From Microcaldota archaeon (lineage in GTDB: Archaea > Micrarchaeota > Micrarchaeia > Norongarragalinales > UBA8480), in NCBI GenBank assembly GCA_023246885.1, contig JAHFHN010000041.1, forward strand, positions 1-6,838: DNA of 6,838 nt, in the 5' to 3' direction. The position numbers were made by a program, and so were the translations under genes. The notes beneath the pieces are model-generated. The model had not been told where the DNA came from. It was given only the letters and a program-made list of their open reading frames with translations, and did not search any database. Below, piece after piece: positions 1 to 5,533 of this stretch (positions within the stretch are counted from its first letter, which is position 1; each line of letters starts with the position of its first letter).

Positions 1-149
1 ATAAAATCGTTATAAAAACATCAACTGTGCTTCCAAAGAAATTCGTTACAGTTAAAGAAAACGCGTTTTTCCTTTTAGAGTTGCCCCTTGGTTCAATTTC
101 GAAATTTGCTATTAAAAAAGGGGATAAATTAACGTGGACAATGAAATAA
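1..149 (+). CDS. C-terminal end of an unidentified protein, possibly AbrB-like tail (partial)
   Basis: An open frame enters from the left edge (first full codon at base 3) and closes with TAA at 147-149, giving 48 residues. The tail reads as alternating strands and turns and ends in IKKGDKLTWTMK. The pattern of a Leu-Pro motif, a hydrophobic segment and then 'KKGDKL' resembles the swapped-hairpin AbrB/SpoVT DNA-binding fold common in small archaeal regulators and antitoxins. That is a shape resemblance only; the N-terminal part of the protein lies outside the window. Its last 16 bp overlap the start of the secretion ATPase gene in another frame, so the two are probably co-transcribed and perhaps translationally coupled. 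The reading frame is well supported by the clean overlap. The family assignment is weak. Confidence 0.6.
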   Translation, partial: KIVIKTSTVLPKKFVTVKENAFFLLELPLGSISKFAIKKGDKLTWTMK

Positions 150-1261
150 GTGAAACCCTCTTTGGCTGGCGAATAATCGGCAAACCAAACAAAACAAGCC
201 AGCTTGCTAAATTCTCTTTAACCGCAGAAGAACGGGGGATTTGCGTTGACTTAGTAAAGCAATTCTTTTTCTCGAATAAACCGCTTGGCCAACTTCTACT
301 CAAAAAATGCGAGTCACAATTGACATTAATGCCTCAAAAAACTTTTGACAAAATACTTTTTATATGCGATTCTGTTTTGTCTGGAGTCGGTCCACTGTCA
401 GTTTTGCTTGAAAGTGACGCAGAAGAAATATCCGCTTCGCTTGGAATTGTACGCATTTACGAAAAACGCAATGGCTGGGTTGACACGCAATTAGAAATCA
501 CGTCGCCAGCCTACTTATCTCACGTTGCTAATAAACTGGCGGCCAGTTGCGGCCGCAGATTAACGCGTGACGAGCCAGTTCTAAACGCTTTTCTATCAAA
601 TGGCACACGCATCCACGTGGTTTCCCCTCCAGTTTCGCCAGTTGTTTCAATAACAATCCGAAAATTCCCACAAGTGCCCTATACAATGAAAAGATTGATC
701 CAAAGTGGCCTCATTTCAAACACAGCTTCTACATTTCTTGTCAAAAGCGTTGCCAGTAATCCAATTTTAGTTTGTGGAAACACCGGTAGTGGTAAAACAA
801 CTACCCTTAATGCGCTACTTGCTACGTTGCCCGTTAATGATCGGTTTGTCTTTGTCGAAGACGTGTCAGAAATCACTCTCCCGGCGCATGATAACAAAGT
901 TCGTTTGTTAGCTGACAAAAACACTTCACACTCGCAACTTATTTACGAGTCACTACGCATGCGGCCAGATAGGTTAGTTGTAAGCGAAGTGCGAAGCGAG
1001 TTTGAAGTAAAAGCATTTGCAAATGCATTACTATCCGGTGGCGGAAAAACTTGTTATTCAACTTTTCATGCAAGTAGTGCAAAAGAAGCATTGCGTAGAC
1101 TACGTTTACTCGGATTCAAAAAAGCAGACCTAGACTCAATTGGATTAATAGTAATACAAAAAAGAATCGACGACAAAAAAACCGGAAAAGAAGTTCGAAA
1201 AATCACGGAAATTGCAAAAGTGAAAAACGGAGAAGCAAAACTACTTTTTACCCGCAGTTAA
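134..1261 (+). CDS. Type II/IV secretion-system ATPase, CpaF/VirB11/FlaI (GspE) superfamily
   Basis: This is a hexameric motor ATPase of the kind that powers assembly of archaeal pili and archaella, or DNA or protein export, at the inner face of the membrane. An N-terminal domain (about residues 84-178) carries the family pattern GPLSVLLE, then GWVDT, GRRLTRDEPVLNA, GTRIHVVSPPVSP and ITIRKF. The motor domain follows: Walker A GNTGSGKT (215-222, K221), the Asp box FVEDVSEI (240-247), Walker B RPDRLVVSEVR (277-287, catalytic E285) and the His box STFHASS (309-315, H312). The C-terminus ends with the usual IVIQKRID...KITEIAKV strands. At 375 residues it is shorter than FlaI (about 500) and closer to VirB11/CpaF cores. 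GTG at 134 is the first start after an in-frame stop at 125-127. Ser284 stands where Gly or Asp is usual before the Walker B Glu. No membrane platform protein or pilin gene is visible here, so its exact system is unknown. Confidence 0.93.
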   Translation: MDNEISETLFGWRIIGKPNKTSQLAKFSLTAEERGICVDLVKQFFFSNKPLGQLLLKKCESQLTLMPQKTFDKILFICDSVLSGVGPLSVLLESDAEEISASLGIVRIYEKRNGWVDTQLEITSPAYLSHVANKLAASCGRRLTRDEPVLNAFLSNGTRIHVVSPPVSPVVSITIRKFPQVPYTMKRLIQSGLISNTASTFLVKSVASNPILVCGNTGSGKTTTLNALLATLPVNDRFVFVEDVSEITLPAHDNKVRLLADKNTSHSQLIYESLRMRPDRLVVSEVRSEFEVKAFANALLSGGGKTCYSTFHASSAKEALRRLRLLGFKKADLDSIGLIVIQKRIDDKKTGKEVRKITEIAKVKNGEAKLLFTRS

Positions 1262-1714
1262 AGGTGCGCGTAAGCGTCCAATAATTGGCCGAAAAGCTTT
1301 ACCCTCATGTTCGGGTGCCTTGACAAATTTTAGCGTGCCATTTGCAGTCATAAAAACATGCGTAGCGCCCTTTTGTATGAATCCCTTAAATTGTTTATTA
1401 TTTCGAAAACGGTTCGCGTCCCTTGCCACTTCCATAGTTTGCCTTCTAACCTTAGAATTTGCATGTACAAATAAGATTCCCGCAAAAAGTGCTAATGGGA
1501 CTGCGTCTTGAAATCGCTCTGGATTTCGAGCCATTGCACTTGCGGTTCCAGTAAGTACTGCATCAATGCGCCGCAAACGCCTGGAATGCCAAAGTTTAAA
1601 CATTTCAGCTCTAACTGAATCTGGTACCTCTCTTAACTTTAAACTTCCAACTATGTGCCCGCGTTTCAACGTTTGCCTTGGCATCTCTTCTAGTTTTAGC
1701 AACTTTAATCCCAT
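1241..1714 (-). CDS. Hypothetical basic protein with a central hydrophobic helix
   Basis: A 157-residue protein that I do not recognise. It is rich in Lys and Arg throughout. Residues 1-50 form a basic region ending in SRRLRRID. Residues 71-85 (AVPLALFAGILFVHA) form a hydrophobic stretch, short for a membrane span and perhaps a buried helix. The C-terminal third has a probable beta hairpin (HVFMTANGTLKFVKAPE) and a basic tail. The charge suggests binding to nucleic acid or to the membrane surface; this is inference. ATG at 1714 is the first possible start after an in-frame stop at 1757-1759. It lies 26 bp from the centre of a TATA-like element on the minus strand, which argues for a real leaderless gene. 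It is convergent with the ATPase gene, with a 21-bp overlap of coding ends, and divergent from the RNase P RNA gene. It does not look like any of the archaeal RNase P proteins (Pop5, Rpp30, Rpp29, Rpp21, L7Ae). Confidence 0.72.
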   Translation of the reverse strand: MGLKLLKLEEMPRQTLKRGHIVGSLKLREVPDSVRAEMFKLWHSRRLRRIDAVLTGTASAMARNPERFQDAVPLALFAGILFVHANSKVRRQTMEVARDANRFRNNKQFKGFIQKGATHVFMTANGTLKFVKAPEHEGKAFRPIIGRLRAPLTAGKK

Positions 1715-1736
1715 ACATTTTCTAATGCTTTTCCGG

Positions 1737-1743
1737 TTTAAAA
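1737..1743 (-). promoter_or_regulatory. TATA-like box of the minus-strand hypothetical gene
   Basis: On the minus strand this reads TTTTAAA. Its centre is 26 bp upstream of the A of the ATG at 1714, the distance expected from an archaeal TATA box to the transcription start, so the message would be leaderless. It lies back to back with the TATA-like element of the RNase P RNA gene, centres only about 17 bp apart. Confidence 0.5.
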
Positions 1744-1754
1744 GCCCACAACCA

Positions 1755-1760
1755 TTTTAA
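1755..1760 (+). promoter_or_regulatory. TATA-like box of the RNase P RNA gene
   Basis: TTTTAA is centred about 26 bp before base 1784, the first base of the closing helix of the RNA. The spacing fits an archaeal TBP site with transcription starting at or near 1782-1784. The assignment rests on spacing and base composition alone. Confidence 0.5.
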
Positions 1761-1783
1761 GTGGCGTTTTGCCTATTTCTTGA

Positions 1784-2153
1784 AGTGGCGGGGAAGTGAA
1801 ACAGCTTACCGTGTCACAACTTTTACCTTCAAAAGTATAGTTGTGTTTCGGAGGAACTTCTGCCCTCTTGATAGTCTGTAAAGACAATCCGTACAACTCG
1901 TTTAAGGCGAGTGGCTGGGGAACAGAAACGATACCCTGAAATCGCTAGAATGACCAAAAACGACATTGCGATTTCAATAGGGATGAAACGGCTTCAACCG
2001 CGAGAATCCACAAGGAGTCAAGAGCAAGGTGAATTTCACCGCTTAGTCAAATGCTGTTGCCATGCATCTCTAACAAGGGAAGCAAAACGCCGGTAAATAA
2101 CGCCGCGTTGTAAAATGGTTAACTGAAGGCAGGGTACAGCTCCCGCCGCCACT
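1784..2153 (+). ncRNA. rnpB: RNase P RNA, archaeal type
   Basis: Catalytic RNA of RNase P, which removes the 5' leader of pre-tRNAs together with archaeal protein subunits. The ends close in helix P1 (1784-1791 AGTGGCGG with 2146-2153 CCGCCACT, eight pairs). P2 can form between 1806-1812 (UUACCGU) and 2115-2122 (AUGGUUAA) with one bulged U. P3 is a hairpin, 1815-1821 with 1839-1845 (CACAACU/AGUUGUG). The conserved CR-I segment GGAGGAACUUCUGCC (1850-1864) pairs with 2128-2137 as P4, including the bulged U (1858) typical of this helix. The specificity domain shows ACAGAAACGAUACC (1922-1935) and GAUGAAACGGC (1982-1992). They flank stems CCCU/AGGG (1934-1937/1979-1982) and GAAAUCGC/GCGAUUUC (1938-1945/1968-1975). 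A GUAA-tetraloop hairpin lies at 1874-1885 and a hairpin at 2029-2039. GGUAAAUAACGCC (2091-2103) fits CR-IV. At about 370 nt the size is right. CR-V reads ACUGAA at 2122-2127, where ACAGAA is expected. SRP RNA was considered and rejected. Confidence 0.87.
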
Positions 2154-2157
2154 ACTA

Positions 2158-2164
2158 TTTTTTT
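2158..2164 (+). terminator. Oligo-T terminator of the RNase P RNA gene
   Basis: Seven consecutive T begin five bases after the closing P1 helix of the RNA. Archaeal RNA polymerase commonly stops at such T runs, so the primary transcript probably ends here and is trimmed back to P1. Confidence 0.6.
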
Positions 2165-2221
2165 CTCAAATTGCACTGCCACTAGTGAGATATAGAAAAC
2201 GCGCTGTAGCTTAAACAAATC

Positions 2222-2229
2222 TTTATATT
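2222..2229 (+). promoter_or_regulatory. TATA box of the coiled-coil protein gene
   Basis: TTTATATT is a good archaeal TATA box, centred 28 bp before the ATG at 2254. It implies a leaderless message starting at about 2252-2254 and decides against the upstream in-frame TTG at 2245, which would lie before the transcription start. Confidence 0.6.
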
Positions 2230-2253
2230 TGCTTTCCCCCTAAATTGATTTAT

Positions 2254-2664
2254 ATGGTTTCTCCGCGTGCTAGAACGCTTTTAACTGTCCTAGGCGCAGC
2301 TGCACTTGCTGCTTCTCTTGCTAAAAATGTAGATTTGCATCATGAGCTTGCGCATGAACTGCGTAATGCAAATACCTATGCAAGTAAGTTAGCGACCACG
2401 CAAGATAATGAAAGTAAGTTAGCGGATGCGCAAAGCGAAATTGAAGTTTTGAAAGCTAAACTTGACGCGCATAACCAAGCTCAGAAGGAGACTGCTGATT
2501 TAGTTGAAGAAATGGTTGAACACCTCGAAAGTAGAGCGGGCCCTGATCAACGTACTAATCCAGACTACGTCAAAATGACGAGATTAGCGAGAAAGCATGT
2601 AGAGGCTAGAAAACGGTTATCTGACGGATTAAGAGAAGCAGAGCAAAGCCGGAGACCAAGATAG
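2254..2664 (+). CDS. Small membrane-anchored coiled-coil protein, unknown function
   Basis: A 136-residue protein that I cannot assign to a family. From ATG 2254 it starts MVSPRARTLL, and residues 8-23 (RTLLTVLGAAALAASL) form an N-terminal hydrophobic helix after basic residues, so an uncleaved membrane anchor or a signal peptide is likely. Residues about 26-80 are charged and heptad-like (HHELAHELRNANTYASKL...EIEVLKAKLDAHNQ), a probable coiled coil. A second helical, highly charged segment fills the C-terminus and ends in SRRPR. Within the coiled coil a 10-residue unit occurs twice in tandem (SKLATTQDNE then SKLADAQSEI), mirrored by a 30-bp direct repeat in the DNA. An in-frame TTG at 2245 would add three residues, but TATA spacing favours 2254. 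It stands alone between rnpB and alaS, each with its own promoter. The architecture suggests a tether or spacer on one face of the membrane. This is inference. Confidence 0.75.
   Translation: MVSPRARTLLTVLGAAALAASLAKNVDLHHELAHELRNANTYASKLATTQDNESKLADAQSEIEVLKAKLDAHNQAQKETADLVEEMVEHLESRAGPDQRTNPDYVKMTRLARKHVEARKRLSDGLREAEQSRRPR
2382..2424 (+). repeat. Internal 30-bp tandem duplication in the coiled-coil gene
   Basis: The 13-mer AAGTAAGTTAGCG occurs at 2382-2394 and again at 2412-2424, exactly 30 bp apart and in frame. The bases that follow each copy have diverged (ACCACGCAA versus GATGCGCAA). This looks like an older duplication of ten codons, which lengthens the coiled coil. Confidence 0.75.
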
Positions 2665-2696
2665 GTCAAAAAGTGCGCTTCTGATTTAGTTGAGTT

Positions 2697-2712
2697 CCCA
2701 TTTCTATTTCTT
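2697..2712 (+). terminator. Possible T-rich terminator of the coiled-coil gene
   Basis: A pyrimidine-rich stretch (CCCATTTCTATTTCTT) lies 33 bp after the stop at 2664. Broken T runs like this can end archaeal transcripts, but there is no long T tract and no hairpin, so the call is weak. Nothing else stands out in 2665-2780. Confidence 0.25.
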
Positions 2713-2780
2713 ATTGTGATTACTTTTGCAGTTCTAATGCCGCAAAGGTTATTGAATTAAAAACTTCTATTCCCTCGGTA

Positions 2781-2788
2781 TTATTTAA
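2781..2788 (+). promoter_or_regulatory. TATA-like box of alaS
   Basis: TTATTTAA is centred about 33 bp before the alaS ATG, so the predicted start of transcription is near 2811, inside or next to a run of seven T (2809-2815). The resulting leader would be only a few bases, too short for a ribosome-binding site. Confidence 0.45.
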
Positions 2789-2817
2789 GCGCTAGCTAAT
2801 AGCTGTGATTTTTTTAT

Positions 2818-5508
2818 ATGTTGACAAAAGATTCTTTACAAAAGCAATTTTCTGCGAATTACAATGAGTTTTACTCAGTCCCATTATTTGACCAAGAGGG
2901 TTTCCTGCGAAAAGTTTGCACTATTTGTGGTAAAGGATTCTGGACTGCTGGAGATAAAGAAACGTGTGGGGATTCAAGCCACGAAAAATACACTTTCTTT
3001 CGCAAAACACCACGCACTGAAACTTACGCTGGTTTTTGGAAGAAAACTGCAGATTTCTGGAAGAAAAACGGCCACGAAGTAATTGACCGTTACCCAGTTT
3101 TATCCCGATGGCGTGACGATTTACCGTTTACAATAGCAAGTATAGTTGACTTCCAGCGGCTTGAAGCCGGCAAAGTCGTTTTTGAATACCCGTCTAACCC
3201 GTTGTTTGTGCCGCAAATGTGCCTTCGATTTCCAGACATTGCTAATGTAGGAATCACCGGTAGGCATTTCACTTGCTTTATGATGGCTGGCCAACATTCG
3301 TTCAACTATCCAAAAGAAGGCTATTGGAAAGACAAGTGCATTGAATACAATTTCAAATACTTAACTGAAGTGCTAGGCATTTCGCCACAAGAAATTACGT
3401 ACGGTGAAGACGTGTGGAATATGCCTGACTTCTCTGCTTTTGGCCCTTGCATAGAGTCATTTGCAAACGGGTGCGAATTAGTAAATAGCGTATTCATGCA
3501 ATACAGGCAAGACGCAACTGGCAATGGTTTTACAGAACTAGACATGAAAGTAATCGACGTTGGCTGGGGTTTTGAACGCTTACTATGGTACTACAACGGT
3601 ACACAATCTGCATACGACTCAGTTTTTCCACGCGAAGTTGAATACATGAAACAACGCTCGACAATAGACTTGGCACCAGAAATAATGACTGCGTACTCTT
3701 CACTATCTGCTTCACTGGATGTTGACAGCATGATTGATTTTGCCGGCGAAAAGAAGAAAATAGCAAATGCACTTGGCCTCTCGCTACAAGATTTAGAAAA
3801 AGGGATTGCGCCCTTACAAGGATTATACGCAATTGCAGATCACTCGCGTTCACTCTTGTTTGCATTAAGCGACGGCGCACTCCCATCTAATGTAGGCGGC
3901 GGCTATAACTTACGCGTATTAGCGCGCAGAGCTTTTTCATTTATTGAAAAATACAATTTTGACTTTTCACTATTTGACTTATGTGTAATGCATGCAGAAG
4001 ATTTACATGAAGTTTTTCCAGAATTAAGCGCAAATCTTGAAACAGTTGAAAAAATACTGGACGCAGAACGGCGCAAATACGCTGAATCAAGAGAAAAAGG
4101 AAAACGAATAGCAAGTGAAACAATTCGCAAAACACCAGAAATTTCCGTTAAACAAATGATCACACTTTACGAGAGCCACGGCATAACTCCAGAAACACTA
4201 GAAGACGCGGCTAAACAAGCCAATGTCCCGGTAAGCGTGCCAACTCATTTTTATTCCGAGTTAACAAAGCAACGCGTAATGCAAAAAGAACGCGCAGAAA
4301 GCGTAACTGGTAAAAAAATATTTCTTCCAGATTTAGACGCATCTGCAATTCCACCAACAAAATCGCTTTACTATGAAGATGTTGATTTAGTTGTTTTAAC
4401 TGCAAAGCTCCTTGGCTGGCATAAAAATGCATTGATATTTGACCAAACCATTTTCTACCCCGAAGGCGGGGGACAAATGAATGACAAAGGAATAATAAAA
4501 GTCGGCAACCATTCATTTAACGTAGAAGAAGTGCACAAGCAAGGCAAAGTCATCCTCCATTTTGTCAAAAAAGACGAAGAACAGAAATTCAGTGAGTTAA
4601 AACATGGGCAAACTGCGGTCATGCAATTAGATGAACTCCGCAGGCGAGCCATTATGCGCCACCATTCTGCAACTCATATGTTGCTTGGAACATGCCGCGC
4701 TTATTTCGGGCCACACGTTTGGCAAGTGGGAAGCAGAAAAGATGTGGACGAAGCGCACCTTGACATAACTCACTATGAAAGACCATCAATTGAACAAATC
4801 CATGCATTAGAAAAAATAATCAATAATGCAATTCAAAAACAAATTCCAATAAGCGTAAGCAATATGCCGCGCAAAGAAGCTGAAGAACAATATGGAATGC
4901 GCGTGTACCAGGGTAGTGGTGCAGTTGCAGAAGTATTACGTATAATCAAAATCCCCGAAGTTGACACAGAAGCTTGCGGCGGGACACACTGTCACAACAC
5001 TCGCGATTTAGGTTTTTTCAAGATTAAAGCGGTTGAACAAATCCAAGATGGAGTAATCCGTTTTCGCTACTGTGCCGCTTTGTCTGCTTTGAGTTACTTG
5101 CAAGAACAAGAAAACCTCTTGCAAAAATCCGCGGATATACTATCTTCTCCTCGACATGATTTGCCTGCAACAAGCCAAAAGTTTTTCGACGAATGGAAAG
5201 AACAAAAAAAAGAACTTGACAAAATACGTGAACAACTAGCTACTAGTATTGCAACCGAACAAGTCCTTGCGCACAGTGAAGATAAACTCGTTCAACTGCA
5301 ACTAGATATGCCTGCAAATTTAGTTGAAAAAATTGCAGATTCAATTGGTAAAGCGAGTGGCTTTGTTGCAATTATTTCCAACAATGATAAATTTGTTACA
5401 ATTGCATGCAATGAAACAAGCGGCCAAAACGCTTTAGAACTGCTAAAAGAAGTTGGAGCAAAAGGCGGCGGTTCTCCTAATTTTGCACGCGGTAAATTAG
5501 TTAATTAA
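2818..5508 (+). CDS. alaS: Alanyl-tRNA synthetase, archaeal type
   Basis: Class II aminoacyl-tRNA synthetase that charges tRNA-Ala with alanine in the cytoplasm and hydrolyses mischarged Ser- or Gly-tRNA-Ala. At 896 residues it is the normal archaeal length. The start MLTKDSLQKQF fits the archaeal N-terminus. Residues 34-55 form the archaeal zinc module, C34, C37 and C50, but with H55 where the family usually has the fourth Cys. The catalytic core follows: motif 1 around 75-112 (FWKKNGHEVIDRYPVLSRWRDD), motif 2 around 134-162 (CLRF...GITGRHFTCFMMAGQHSF) and motif 3 around 247-255 (DVGWGFERL). The editing domain has H616-SAT-H620 and C720-GGT-H724, the four zinc ligands of the editing site, all present. 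A coiled-coil linker (about 775-800) leads to the C-Ala domain, ending in GAKGGGSPNFARG (880-892). The gene looks intact and functional. The next gene starts 25 bp downstream. Confidence 0.98.
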   Translation: MLTKDSLQKQFSANYNEFYSVPLFDQEGFLRKVCTICGKGFWTAGDKETCGDSSHEKYTFFRKTPRTETYAGFWKKTADFWKKNGHEVIDRYPVLSRWRDDLPFTIASIVDFQRLEAGKVVFEYPSNPLFVPQMCLRFPDIANVGITGRHFTCFMMAGQHSFNYPKEGYWKDKCIEYNFKYLTEVLGISPQEITYGEDVWNMPDFSAFGPCIESFANGCELVNSVFMQYRQDATGNGFTELDMKVIDVGWGFERLLWYYNGTQSAYDSVFPREVEYMKQRSTIDLAPEIMTAYSSLSASLDVDSMIDFAGEKKKIANALGLSLQDLEKGIAPLQGLYAIADHSRSLLFALSDGALPSNVGGGYNLRVLARRAFSFIEKYNFDFSLFDLCVMHAEDLHEVFPELSANLETVEKILDAERRKYAESREKGKRIASETIRKTPEISVKQMITLYESHGITPETLEDAAKQANVPVSVPTHFYSELTKQRVMQKERAESVTGKKIFLPDLDASAIPPTKSLYYEDVDLVVLTAKLLGWHKNALIFDQTIFYPEGGGQMNDKGIIKVGNHSFNVEEVHKQGKVILHFVKKDEEQKFSELKHGQTAVMQLDELRRRAIMRHHSATHMLLGTCRAYFGPHVWQVGSRKDVDEAHLDITHYERPSIEQIHALEKIINNAIQKQIPISVSNMPRKEAEEQYGMRVYQGSGAVAEVLRIIKIPEVDTEACGGTHCHNTRDLGFFKIKAVEQIQDGVIRFRYCAALSALSYLQEQENLLQKSADILSSPRHDLPATSQKFFDEWKEQKKELDKIREQLATSIATEQVLAHSEDKLVQLQLDMPANLVEKIADSIGKASGFVAIISNNDKFVTIACNETSGQNALELLKEVGAKGGGSPNFARGKLVN

Positions 5509-5511
5509 TAA
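5501..5511 (+). promoter_or_regulatory. TATA-like box of the secreted-protein gene, overlapping the alaS stop
   Basis: TTAATTAATAA spans the alaS stop codon (5506-5508) and is centred about 28 bp before the ATG at 5534. This would give the secreted-protein gene its own leaderless transcript. Read-through from alaS is also possible, since no clear terminator lies between the two genes. Confidence 0.4.
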
Positions 5512-5533
5512 CATTTGCGCTCTTATATTTTCT

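Noticed and set aside
1911..2096. A plus-strand open frame of 61 codons.
   Set aside because: It lies wholly within the RNase P RNA, whose helices explain the sequence, and the peptide has no coherent features.
1784..2153. Signal recognition particle RNA as an alternative identity.
   Set aside because: There is no SRP domain motif at the apex and no long paired central arm. The order P1, P2, P3, CR-I and specificity stems fits RNase P RNA instead.
2036..2218. A minus-strand open frame of 60 codons.
   Set aside because: It overlaps the 3' part of the RNase P RNA and its terminator, and has no promoter at a suitable distance.
2245..2253. TTG start three codons upstream of the coiled-coil gene's ATG.
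   Set aside because: The TATA box at 2222-2229 predicts transcription starting at about 2252-2254, after this TTG.
2789..2805. Small palindromes around GCGCTAGC and AGCT-AAT-AGCT before alaS, as an operator or T-box-like element.
   Set aside because: The arms are very short and the leader is only a few bases, so there is no room for a structured regulator; chance is likely.
3090..4652. Several minus-strand open frames of 64-118 codons opposite alaS.
   Set aside because: They are antisense shadows of a conserved, fully explained gene and show no features of their own.
5523..5530. TATATTTT directly before the secreted-protein gene, as its promoter.
   Set aside because: It is centred only about 8 bp before the ATG, so transcription would start inside the signal-peptide region. 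The element at 5501-5511 has the right spacing.
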